Shown one piece after another: positions 15,181 through 21,899 of a DNA stretch of 25,995 nt. Positions within the stretch are counted from its first letter, which is position 1, and every line of letters begins with the position of its first letter. The notes under the pieces were generated by a model. It saw only the letters and a list, made by a program, of their open reading frames with translations, made no database searches and was not told where the DNA came from. Source of the DNA: Cyanobacteria bacterium UBA5018 (lineage in GTDB: Bacteria > Cyanobacteriota > Cyanobacteriia > PCC-6307 > Cyanobiaceae); the NCBI GenBank assembly GCA_002396505.1, contig DGYA01000121.1, positions 21,489-47,483 on the forward strand. The letters run 5' to 3'. The position numbers and the translations under genes are program-made.

Positions 15181-15956
15181 CTATGCTGGCCAAGCCGCTG
15201 ATTGGATCTGCGCGGCAGCTGAACCGGCTGCCGCTGAGCGTGGTGGTGCCCGTATTGAACGAGGCCCAGCGGCTGCCGGCCCTGCTGGCCCAACTGCAAC
15301 AGGCGAGCGAGCTGGTGGGCGAGGTGCTGGTGGTGGATGGCGGCAGCGAAGATGCAAGCCGCAGCATCGCCGCCCTGGCTGGGGCCCGGCTGCTGCGCCA
15401 GGGCGGGGGAAGGGGCCGCCAATTGGCGGCCGGCGTGGCGGCGGCTCAGGGCTGCTGGCTGTTGCTGCTGCACGGCGATTGCAGCCTGCCCAGGGGCTGG
15501 GATCTGGCGCTAAGACAAGCGATCCAGCAGGGCCAAACCCGCAGCCCAAAGCCAATTGGGGCAGGGGCGCGGGCCTACTGCGGGGCGCGGGCCTATTACT
15601 TCGAATTGGCGATCGGGGGGCACCAGCCTGGCTTACGGCTGGTGGAGCTGGCGGTGGCCCTGCGCAGCCGCTGGTGGCAGCAACCCTATGGGGATCAGGG
15701 CCTGCTGCTGCCCGCCGGCCTGCTCGCCGCCGCCGGTGGGGTGAAACCGATACCGCTGATGGAGGATTTGGACCTGGTGCAGCGGCTGCGGCGCCATGGC
15801 CGGCTGGTAAGTCTGCGGCTGCGCTTGTTGGTGGACGGGCGGCGCTGGCAGCGCCTGGGGATTTGGGGGGCAACCCTGGCCAATGCCAGGCTGCGACGAG
15901 CCTGGCGGCGCGGCGTCGACCCCGAGGAGCTGGCCCGGCGCTATAGGGCGCCCTAG
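15177..15956 (+). CDS. TIGR04283-type glycosyltransferase (family 2)
   Basis: A GT-A fold family 2 glycosyltransferase of the TIGR04283 type, about 257 residues. Motifs are LSVVVPVLNEAQRLPALLAQL near the N-terminus, VLVVDGGSEDAS (the DGGS motif), LLLLHGDCSLP (in place of the usual DxD) and PIPLMEDLDLVQRLRR. The start is GTG 15177, overlapping the stop of the previous gene, or ATG 15183. An internal 18-bp duplication (15564-15577 and 15582-15595) gives GARAYC then GARAYY. The acceptor is unknown; coupling with the TIGR04282 gene suggests a shared pathway. The C-terminus is very Arg-rich. Confidence 0.88.
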   Translation: MTMLAKPLIGSARQLNRLPLSVVVPVLNEAQRLPALLAQLQQASELVGEVLVVDGGSEDASRSIAALAGARLLRQGGGRGRQLAAGVAAAQGCWLLLLHGDCSLPRGWDLALRQAIQQGQTRSPKPIGAGARAYCGARAYYFELAIGGHQPGLRLVELAVALRSRWWQQPYGDQGLLLPAGLLAAAGGVKPIPLMEDLDLVQRLRRHGRLVSLRLRLLVDGRRWQRLGIWGATLANARLRRAWRRGVDPEELARRYRAP

Positions 15957-15977
15957 CCAAGCGGCTAAATCAAAAGC

Positions 15978-16502
15978 TCAAGAGGCGTACCAAAAGGCGC
16001 AGCGGCGCTGCAGGGGTTCCAGTTCCCAGCCCTGGTTGGCATAGAAGCCCACCACATCTGGATCGGCGAACAGGCTCACCCTTTCCACCTCCATGGCGCG
16101 CAACTGATCCAGCACGTAGTCCATCAACTGTTTGCCCAGGCCCACCCCCTGGTAGTGCGGATGCACTGCCACATCCCACACGGCGGCTTCCACCACCCCA
16201 TCGCCGGTGCAGCGGGCAAAGCCCACCAGCTTTGGCAGGCGGGGATCGTGGCGCCAGAGGCCCACCTGCAACAGGCTGTGCTCCAGGGCCTTGCGCACGC
16301 GCCGCAAGGGACGACGACTCCAGCCCACCGCATCGCACAGCTGCTCGTACTCGATCAGATCGATCTCGCGCTCGCGGCTAAGCACCACCGTCACCTGGAG
16401 CTTGGTGGTGGGACAGGGACGATGGCCAAGGCCGTAGAGGGAGTTGAGCAACTCTGCGGGTGCGGACCCATGGCTCTGGCCATCTCTGGCTAAATGGCTC
16501 AA
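15978..16502 (-). CDS. GNAT-family N-acetyltransferase
   Basis: A GNAT acetyltransferase resembling the cyanobacterial and plastid ycf52/NSI group. The acetyl-CoA-binding core is AVWDVAVHPHYQGVGLGKQLMDYVL, with the pyrophosphate loop QGVGLG. Downstream are VERVSLFADPDVVGFYANQGWE and the C-terminus RRCAFWYA. The conserved region starts at KLQVTVVLSREREIDLIEYEQLCDAVGW. The frame is open to TTG 16559. I prefer TTG 16502, which has a GAGGGA four bases upstream, but the first 40 or so residues are not conserved and an internal GTG is also possible. The substrate is not evident; members of this group acetylate proteins or small amines. Confidence 0.85.
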   Translation of the reverse strand: MSHLARDGQSHGSAPAELLNSLYGLGHRPCPTTKLQVTVVLSREREIDLIEYEQLCDAVGWSRRPLRRVRKALEHSLLQVGLWRHDPRLPKLVGFARCTGDGVVEAAVWDVAVHPHYQGVGLGKQLMDYVLDQLRAMEVERVSLFADPDVVGFYANQGWELEPLQRRCAFWYAS

Positions 16503-16559
16503 TTGATCCCTCAACGCATCCCCCCACTGGTGCCGCCGCTCATCTCCAACTGCTGCCAA

Positions 16560-16873
16560 GCCGGTTCACAATCCTGCACGACTGGACCCCGATCATCGCC
16601 CAAACCAGGGGGCACAAGGAAAACCTACCCATGCCCAAACCTGCAGGCGATGTCAGGTCCCCAGGCTGCCTGTGGCCCTTCAGGTGCCATCGCAGTGGAC
16701 CGCCGGCCGCCGCCGACCGGGGTTGCAGGAGTGGCCGGCCAGCTGCCGATTGGCGCAAGGCCAGCCCAGCCAGAGGCGATTGTTGATGCTTGACTCGCAC
16801 AACACCCCAGGGTAAAGCTTGGGTGATTGTTAAAAGTATTCATAGCTTATCCGCAAGAGCATGTGTGGCTTGT
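16560..16873. other. Gap between the GNAT and ABC exporter genes
   Basis: No gene is supportable here. An inverted repeat, ACAACACCCCA (16799-16809) with TGGGTGATTGT (16820-16830), lies about 45 bases downstream of the leftward ABC exporter stop and may end that transcript, although no T-tract follows on the minus strand. A perfect palindrome TGGCCGGCCA occurs near 16733. The promoter of the GNAT gene should lie in the left part, but I cannot assign it. Confidence 0.5.
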
Positions 16874-18715
16874 TTACAGGGCCGCCAAGCCTCGCTCTTG
16901 CAGCTCAGCCAACTGGGCATAGAGGCCTCCGGCGGCGCGGAGTTCCCGGTGGTTGCCCTGTTCGATCAGGCGACCGCGCTTGAGTACAAAAATGCGATCG
17001 ACCGCCTCCACGGTGGCCAAGCGGTGGGCGATGACGATCGCCGTGCGCTGATGCAGCAGGCTGTCCAAGTCACGCTGCAGGGTGGCCTCGGTGGAGGGAT
17101 CCATGAAGGCGGTGGCCTCATCCATCACCAGCACGGCGGGATCGCGAATCGCCACCCGCGCCACCGCCAACAGCTGCCGCTCGCCGGAGGAGAGGTTGCC
17201 GCCCCGCTCGCGCAGTTCGGTGGCCAGGCCGTCGGGCAGGCGGGCCAGCAGCGGATCGAGACCCAGTTCAGCGCAGAGGCGAGCCAGGGTATCGCTGGGT
17301 ATATCGGCGTCGAGGCGCAGGTTGTCGGCCACGTTGCCGCTGAACAGGAAGGTGTCCTGCAACACCACCCCCAGTCGTTGGCGCAAGCTGGTGATCGATA
17401 ACTCCCTAATATCAACACCATCCAGCAAAATTCGCCCCTGCTGCGGTTCATATAGACGGCAGAGCAGACGAATCACGGTGGTCTTGCCAGAACCGGTGGG
17501 ACCCACCAGGGCAACATGCTCCCCCGGAGCTATGCGAAAGCTGAGCTTTTCGATGATCGGTTCATCGGGGCGGTAGGCAAAGCAGACGTCGTCAAAAATC
17601 ACCTCAGCGGCCCTGATCAACTGCTTGGGCCTGGGGGCATTCCCAGCTGCAGCCAAGGAGGCCAGGTTGGCTGCTGCATCAATTTTTAATGCGGCGGCAA
17701 CCTGGGGGCTATCAGCAATTTCGATTGGCTCCTCCAGCAATTCGCCAATTCTCTCCACCGCAGTGAGACCGCCTTGGATTTGGGTAAAACGTTCGGCCAA
17801 TTGCCTCAGGGGATCAAATAGGCGCTGGGAATAGAGAATGAAGGTGGTTAGGGTGCCCAGGCCGATCGCCTGGCTGGTAACCAGCCAACCGCCAAGGGCC
17901 AGCACTACTGCCACGGCGCTGAGGGCAACCCACTCAATAAAAGCTGAAATAGAGCTGTCATAAAAGATAGTTCCGTTTACGGCTCCCTTGTAGGCGGCAG
18001 TAGTAACGGCAAAATTCGCGCTATTTACCGCCTCTCGCCGGAACATCTGGACCACCTCCAGCCCTTGGAGGTTTTCCTGCAGATCAGCATTTAATTGGCC
18101 CAACTCTTCCCGCACCCGGTAGTTGGCCTTGCGGTAGCGGCCCTGCAGCCAGATGATGCCGATGGTGACAGGCAACTGGGAGCAGAGCAGCAGTAGGCCC
18201 ATGCGCCATTCGATCGAAATCATTGTGACAGCAATCACCACCAGGGTGACCAGATCGGCGAGTACGCCTACGGCGCCACTGCCAAATACCTCGGCTAAGG
18301 CATCGACGTCACTGGTGAGCCGGGTGAGCAACTTGCCCACCGGGGTGCGGTCGTGGAAGCGCAGCGACAGGGCCAGGGCATGGGAGAAGAGGTGGTCGCG
18401 GATCCGGGCCGTGAGCCGCTGCCCCACCAACTGCACATTGAAGCTCTGCAACCCTTGCAGGCAGAGCCGGGTGAGCACGGCCAGCAGCAGCAGCACCACG
18501 ATCGAATGGATCGCCTGGGGCACCGGCAGGCCCTTCAGCCAGGCCATTGTTGGTTCCCGGCGCAACACCGAAATCGCCTGGCCCACCAACAGCGGCTGCA
18601 CGGCACCGGCAAAGGCCAGGGGGATCAGTAGCAGCAGGGTGAGGCTGAGGCGACGGCGGTCACGCCCCAGGTAGGGAAGCAGTCGCAGCAGCCGTTGACG
18701 GTCGAGCCGGGCCAT
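16874..18715 (-). CDS. MsbA/MdlB-type ABC exporter (fused membrane and ATPase domains)
   Basis: A half-size ABC exporter of 613 residues. The transmembrane domain (about 20-315) has roughly six helices and the coupling segments RLTSDVDALAEVF and LNADLQENLQGLEVVQ. The nucleotide-binding domain (about 370-600) has Walker A GPTGSGKT (405-412), Q-loop VVLQDTFLF, the signature LSSGE (508-512, a variant of LSGGQ), Walker B VLVMDEAT (D532, E533) and the H-loop VIAHRLAT (H564). It should act as a dimer exporting a lipid or hydrophobic compound; the substrate cannot be told. Its ATG shares one base with the hisG stop, so it is translationally coupled to hisG, an operon partner with no obvious functional link. 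Confidence 0.93.
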   Translation of the reverse strand: MARLDRQRLLRLLPYLGRDRRRLSLTLLLLIPLAFAGAVQPLLVGQAISVLRREPTMAWLKGLPVPQAIHSIVVLLLLAVLTRLCLQGLQSFNVQLVGQRLTARIRDHLFSHALALSLRFHDRTPVGKLLTRLTSDVDALAEVFGSGAVGVLADLVTLVVIAVTMISIEWRMGLLLLCSQLPVTIGIIWLQGRYRKANYRVREELGQLNADLQENLQGLEVVQMFRREAVNSANFAVTTAAYKGAVNGTIFYDSSISAFIEWVALSAVAVVLALGGWLVTSQAIGLGTLTTFILYSQRLFDPLRQLAERFTQIQGGLTAVERIGELLEEPIEIADSPQVAAALKIDAAANLASLAAAGNAPRPKQLIRAAEVIFDDVCFAYRPDEPIIEKLSFRIAPGEHVALVGPTGSGKTTVIRLLCRLYEPQQGRILLDGVDIRELSITSLRQRLGVVLQDTFLFSGNVADNLRLDADIPSDTLARLCAELGLDPLLARLPDGLATELRERGGNLSSGERQLLAVARVAIRDPAVLVMDEATAFMDPSTEATLQRDLDSLLHQRTAIVIAHRLATVEAVDRIFVLKRGRLIEQGNHRELRAAGGLYAQLAELQERGLAAL

Positions 18716-19437
18716 CAGGTGGCGGCCACCAAGCCCGCCGCACCGCCAGCGGCGGCCGACGACGCCACAGCCACAGCCGCTGCAGGGGCGACCGCAGCAG
18801 CAGTGGAGCTGGCTGCGGCAATTCGATCGACGATCTGCCGCAGCGGGCCGTCATCGAGACGCAGGGCCAGGGGATGGCCAATCAGCCTGGCGGTGCTGTG
18901 GAACAGATCCTCAATGGCCACCAGGCCGTTCTCCTTAAGGGTGCGGCCGGTGGCCACCAGGTCGACAATCGCCTCGCTCATGCCGGTGATCGGACCCAGC
19001 TCCACCGAGCCGGCCAAATGGATCAATTCCACCGGCAAATCGAGCTTACGGAAATAGTCTTCTGCGCAGCGGGTGAATTTGCTGGCGACACGGCAATGGG
19101 CCGGCAGATCAGCGGCGCGCTTGTAGCCACTGCTGGCCTTAACCGCCACGCTCATGCGGCAGCCACCAAAGCCCAGGTCCACCAGAGGAGCGACGGGCAA
19201 TTGCAGCTCCTGGAGCACGTCGTAGCCCACCACCCCCAGCTGGGCCTGGCCGTAGGCCACGTAGACAGGCACGTCGGCATTGCGCACCAGCAGGGCGCTG
19301 GCCCGGCCGCAACGGCTGGGCACCATCAGCAAGCGATTGCCCGACTCGAGCACCGCGGCGAAGTCGAGGCCAGCTGTGGCCAGGCGAGCCACAGAATCCT
19401 TAAGCAGGGCCCCCTTAGCCAGCGCCACGGTGATCAT
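18715..19437 (-). CDS. hisG: ATP phosphoribosyltransferase, short form, with Ala-rich tail
   Basis: HisG condenses ATP and PRPP in the first step of histidine synthesis. The start MITVALAKGALLKDSVARL at ATG 19437 matches the family; a longer frame to 19548 would run into the divergent gloB gene and is rejected. The core ends near residue 206 (LRQIVDRI), so this is the short form that depends on HisZ as regulatory subunit; hisZ is not in this window. Conserved segments are YVAYGQAQLGVVGYDVL, RVASKFT, and SVELGPITGMSEAIVDLVATGRTL, the PRPP-binding signature. The last 34 residues or so are almost only Ala, Val, Ser and Gly, an unusual low-complexity extension. It heads an operon with the ABC exporter. 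Confidence 0.95.
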   Translation of the reverse strand: MITVALAKGALLKDSVARLATAGLDFAAVLESGNRLLMVPSRCGRASALLVRNADVPVYVAYGQAQLGVVGYDVLQELQLPVAPLVDLGFGGCRMSVAVKASSGYKRAADLPAHCRVASKFTRCAEDYFRKLDLPVELIHLAGSVELGPITGMSEAIVDLVATGRTLKENGLVAIEDLFHSTARLIGHPLALRLDDGPLRQIVDRIAAASSTAAAVAPAAAVAVASSAAAGGAAGLVAAT

Positions 19438-19472
19438 GGGCAAGGGATCCGGCCAACCACTGGACTTTAACG

Positions 19473-20390
19473 ATGCAGCAACCACCGGAGCCCAGCCCCG
19501 CGGAGCAGACCGCAACAGAGACCACCGGAGCAAAGGCGACCGGAGCACCGGCCGCTGAAAGTGGAGCCACCGCAGTAGATGCCAGCTGGATAGATGCCAG
19601 TGGAGCAGAGGCCAGTGGAGCAGAGGCCGCCGAGCGCCTGGCGGTGTGGCTGATCCCGGTGCTCAATGACAACTATGTGATCGTGCTGGAGCGGCGGGGG
19701 CAGGCCGTGCTGGTGGATCCGGCCGTGGCAGAGCCGGTGATCGAGCAATTGGAGCGGCGCGGCTTGCAGCTGGTGGCGATCTTGCACACCCACCACCACC
19801 AGGACCACATCGGCGGCACGCCAGGGCTGCTGCGCCGCTGGCCAGCGGCGGCGGTGATCGCGGCCGCCAGCGACCGCGACCGCATTCCCCTGCAGACCCG
19901 CAGCGTGGCGGATGGGGATCAGTTGCAGTTGCTGGGCCGCCAGCTGCAGGTGCTGGCGGTGCCGGGCCATACCGCCCACCACATCGCCTATTACCTGCCA
20001 GCGACGCCGGCCAGCGGCGAACCGCCGGAACTGCTCTGCGGTGACACCCTGTTTGCGGCGGGCTGCGGCCGCCTGTTCGAGGGCAGCCCGGCCCAAATGC
20101 GGGCCTCCCTGGGCCGCTTTGCCGCCCTGCCCGATGCCACCAGGGTGTGGTGTGCCCATGAGTACACAGAGGCCAACCTGCGCTGGGCCCATGCCTGTGT
20201 CGATGGAGCGGATCCGGCGGCTGTGCCGATCGCTAAGCGCTTGCAGGCGGTGATTGGCTGCCGGCAGCGCGGTGAGGCCAGCATCCCCAGCAGCATCGGC
20301 CTGGAAAAGCAGACAAATTTGTTTATGCGCACCGCCGATGCCGAGCAGTTGGCGCAGCTGCGCCGGCATAAGGACCACTGGCGCGGCTGA
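19473..20390 (+). CDS. gloB: Hydroxyacylglutathione hydrolase (glyoxalase II) with N-terminal repeat extension
   Basis: Glyoxalase II hydrolyses S-lactoylglutathione in methylglyoxal detoxification. The metallo-beta-lactamase motif is THHHQDHIGG (106-115), with further metal ligands in VPGHTAHH, CGDTLF and CAHEYT. The C-terminal substrate region includes FMRTAD. The family usually begins at the equivalent of LIPVLNDNY (residue 60), so the first 56 residues are extra. They are Ala/Glu/Thr/Gly-rich pentapeptide repeats encoded by a 15-bp array. Translation may start at ATG 19473 or internally at GTG 19644, which would leave the array untranslated. It is divergent from hisG with only 35 bp between the starts, and is followed by ridA on the same strand. 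Confidence 0.92.
   Translation: MQQPPEPSPAEQTATETTGAKATGAPAAESGATAVDASWIDASGAEASGAEAAERLAVWLIPVLNDNYVIVLERRGQAVLVDPAVAEPVIEQLERRGLQLVAILHTHHHQDHIGGTPGLLRRWPAAAVIAAASDRDRIPLQTRSVADGDQLQLLGRQLQVLAVPGHTAHHIAYYLPATPASGEPPELLCGDTLFAAGCGRLFEGSPAQMRASLGRFAALPDATRVWCAHEYTEANLRWAHACVDGADPAAVPIAKRLQAVIGCRQRGEASIPSSIGLEKQTNLFMRTADAEQLAQLRRHKDHWRG
19503..19637 (+). repeat. 15-bp coding tandem array at the gloB 5' end
   Basis: Nine in-frame 15-bp units: for example GAGACCACCGGAGCA (19518-19532), AAGGCGACCGGAGCA (19533-19547), GATGCCAGTGGAGCA (19593-19607) and GAGGCCAGTGGAGCA (19608-19622). They encode EQTAT, ETTGA, KATGA, PAAES, GATAV, DASWI, DASGA, EASGA and EAAER. The array stops exactly where the conserved enzyme domain begins. 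Confidence 0.87.
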
Positions 20391-20405
20391 GCTGGCGCTG
20401 CCAGC
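20391..20405 (+). other. Hairpin directly after the gloB stop
   Basis: GCTGGC (20391-20396) and GCCAGC (20400-20405) form a perfect stem with a 3-base loop, touching the gloB stop codon. No T-run follows, and ridA begins 56 bases later, so it may be an intercistronic stabilising hairpin rather than a terminator. Confidence 0.4.
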
Positions 20406-20461
20406 GAGCCACTGCCGCCATAGGCTCAAACGCCAATTCCCCTTAAAGGCAGCAGCAAGTT

Positions 20462-20866
20462 ATGGCCAGCTTTCCAGTGCCCCAGGCCGTGGTTACCGCC
20501 GCGGCGCCGGCGCCGGTGGGTCCTTATAACCAGGCGGTGCTGGCCGGCGGGCTGCTGTTTTGCTCCGGCCAGATCGCTCTCGACCCAGCCACTGGCGCGA
20601 TGGTGGGCGATGGCGATGTGGAGCTGGAGACGCGCCAGGTGCTGGCCAACCTCCAGGCGGTGCTGGCGGCGGCGGGCTGCACGCCCCAGCAGGTGGTGCG
20701 CACCACAGTGTTTCTGGCCGACCTGACAGATTTCGCCGCCGTAAACGCCATCTATGGGGAGGTGTTTGGCGAGGGGGTCAGCCCGGCCCGGGCCTGCGTG
20801 GAGGTGGCGGCCCTACCCAAGGCCGCCCGGGTCGAGATCGACTGCATCGCCGTGTTGGCCTCGTAA
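20462..20866 (+). CDS. ridA: RidA family enamine/imine deaminase
   Basis: RidA (YjgF/YER057c/UK114) hydrolyses reactive 2-aminoacrylate and other imines released by PLP enzymes. The 134-aa protein has the family pattern: PVGPYNQAV near residue 18, LLFCSGQIALDP, an LANLQAVL helix, TVFLADLTDFAAVN, and the C-terminal signature ARACVEVAALPKAARVEIDCIAV, which contains the substrate-binding arginine. The start ATG 20462 has a purine-rich stretch just upstream. It follows gloB by 71 bp in the same direction; both are metabolite-damage enzymes, which gives a reasonable common theme. Confidence 0.95.
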   Translation: MASFPVPQAVVTAAAPAPVGPYNQAVLAGGLLFCSGQIALDPATGAMVGDGDVELETRQVLANLQAVLAAAGCTPQQVVRTTVFLADLTDFAAVNAIYGEVFGEGVSPARACVEVAALPKAARVEIDCIAVLAS

Positions 20867-20880
20867 CAATTTGAGCCATC

Positions 20881-20974
20881 AGCCATTGCCCGTCCCCTGG
20901 CAATGGCTCGACACAGGCTGGGTTCCGCTTGAGCAGTGGCTCAGATCAGGCACTGCCCGAGATCGGCCAGTGCC
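20881..20974. terminator. Two hairpins between convergent ridA and the 65-aa gene
   Basis: AGCCATTGCC (20881-20890) pairs perfectly with GGCAATGGCT (20899-20908) just after the ridA stop. A second, nearly perfect hairpin spans 20949-20974: GGCACTG and CAGTGCC enclose CCGA-GA-TCGG. They lie between two convergent genes, one serving each direction. A 14-bp direct repeat, TCAGATCAGGCACT, occurs at 20941-20954 and 20992-21005. Confidence 0.6.
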
Positions 20975-20991
20975 GATACGCGCCCAATCGA

Positions 20992-21189
20992 TCAGATCAG
21001 GCACTCCAGCATCTCGGATGCCGCCTGCTCGTCGACAGCGCAAAGGCGCTCCAAAATGCCCTGCAGGTCTAGGGGCGATAGCTCGCCATCATCTCCCCAC
21101 TTCAAGCAGGAGCGGCCGAGGCAGGAGCTGGGCTCGCCGCCCAGGCCAGGGTTGAAGCCAGCATTGTTTGCGCGGAAATCGGACAGCAT
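20992..21189 (-). CDS. Small 65-aa protein of unknown function
   Basis: I do not recognise a family with certainty. The frame is open from 21279, but ATG 21189 is strongly supported by GGAGGGG about 6 bases upstream, the best ribosome-binding site in this neighbourhood. The 65-residue product starts MLSDFRANNAGFNPGLGG, has two cysteines in SSCLGRSCLKW, and ends in an acidic predicted helix (LSPLDLQGILERLCAVDEQ). It has no signal peptide or membrane segment, so it should be a cytoplasmic soluble protein. It is convergent with ridA, and two hairpins separate them. Its standing as a real gene rests on the ribosome-binding site and protein-like composition; the true function is open. Confidence 0.68.
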   Translation of the reverse strand: MLSDFRANNAGFNPGLGGEPSSCLGRSCLKWGDDGELSPLDLQGILERLCAVDEQAASEMLECLI

Positions 21190-21358
21190 CACCGCCCCTC
21201 CATGTCTTGGAATCAACACTAGCTGCCCCCCTGCCGCTCTGTCTAGGGGCTGACCTGCTGCCCAGGGGCTGCGAAGCAATCCGGCTCGCTAAAGTTATTT
21301 TGTTGCTGAGTTAAGCCCTAGCCAGCTGCCGCTTGCCAAGCGGGAACCTGCTGGGCTT

Positions 21359-21364
21359 ATGCTG
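21359..21364 (+). promoter_or_regulatory. Possible -10 box of tRNA-Pro
   Basis: TATGCT ends 7 bases before the mature tRNA 5' end. A TTGCCA (21334-21339) lies 19 bp upstream, a little far for a -35 element and inside a CCGCTT/AAGCGG hairpin (21330-21344), so the pairing of the two boxes is uncertain. Confidence 0.35.
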
Positions 21365-21371
21365 GCTTCAC

Positions 21372-21445
21372 CGGGGTGTAGCGCAGTTTGGTAGCGCGCC
21401 TGCTTTGGGAGCAGGATGTCGCAGGTTCGAATCCTGTCACCCCGA
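21372..21445 (+). tRNA. tRNA-Pro (anticodon UGG)
   Basis: The 74-nt cloverleaf is complete. The acceptor stem CGGGGTG pairs with CACCCCG with A as discriminator. The D arm contains GCGCAGTTTGGTAGCGC. The anticodon stem CCTGC/GCAGG (21399-21403 and 21411-21415) encloses the loop TTTGGGA, with anticodon TGG at 21406-21408. The T arm is CAGGTTCGAATCCTG. The CCA end is not encoded. A short T-run follows directly. Confidence 0.97.
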
Positions 21446-21463
21446 TTTTATTGAACCCAGCCT

Positions 21464-21498
21464 GCCGCCAGCAGCCATCGGGCTGCGGATGCGGCTTT
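21464..21498 (+). terminator. Hairpin downstream of tRNA-Pro
   Basis: CAGCC (21472-21476) pairs with GGCTG (21481-21485) around ATCG. An outer GCCGC (21464-21468) pairs with GCGGC (21491-21495), and a short TTT follows. It is a plausible end for the tRNA transcript. Confidence 0.45.
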
Positions 21499-21650
21499 AG
21501 CTCTCCAGTTGTGGCACCTTCAATAACAACACTATTCCGCAATGACGGATAGGCAACTTCGCCAAACAAGCCTGGTGAGGCTATTAGAAATTACCGAGGA
21601 TGCATACAACCCAAAGAGTCTTAAAATATTGTTATCGCCCTGAGCGTCTC

Positions 21651-21740
21651 TAAACAGTACTAAGCAGCCCCAAGCAACCCTAGACAGCCCTAAACAGCCC
21701 CCGAGCAGCTTTCGGCAACATTAAAGAGCTTTAAGAAGCT
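21651..21740. repeat. 10-bp-periodic array upstream of the secretion operon
   Basis: Nine successive 10-bp units: TAAACAGTAC, TAAGCAGCCC, CAAGCAACCC, TAGACAGCCC, TAAACAGCCC, CCGAGCAGCT, TTCGGCAACA, TTAAAGAGCT and TTAAGAAGCT. The A-containing start recurs once per helical turn, so the DNA may be curved. The surrounding gap (21446-21899) otherwise holds the tRNA-Pro terminator hairpin, AT-richer sequence and a promoter-like TATACT; I find no gene in it. Confidence 0.8.
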
Positions 21741-21791
21741 CCACGTAGCCACTGGTAATATAACCCAACCTCTATTTTTCAAAATACTAAT

Positions 21792-21797
21792 TATACT
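21792..21797 (+). promoter_or_regulatory. Possible -10 box of the two-partner secretion operon
   Basis: TATACT, in an AT-rich stretch, lies about 105 bases before the favoured GTG start of the first operon gene. There is no matching -35 hexamer at normal spacing. Confidence 0.35.
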
Positions 21798-21899
21798 GAA
21801 GCCAGGTCCGACTAGTTATTGTCAGGGCTCCAGCGTCAAAAACCAATAGATCGTGCTAGAAGGGTGCAGATCTGCCGCACCTTAGTTTCGAAAGCTCTG

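Noticed and set aside
15181..15960. 259-codon minus-strand frame opposite the glycosyltransferase
   Set aside because: It is a Pro/Ala/Arg-rich shadow of a high-GC gene with strong family motifs on the plus strand.
18715..19548. Longer hisG frame starting at 19548
   Set aside because: It would overlap the start of divergent gloB; ATG 19437 gives the family N-terminus MITVALAKG.
20992..21279. 95-codon version of the small orphan gene
   Set aside because: The internal ATG 21189 has a much better ribosome-binding site, and the first 30 codons of the longer version are Pro/Gly/Arg-rich and look like a leader.
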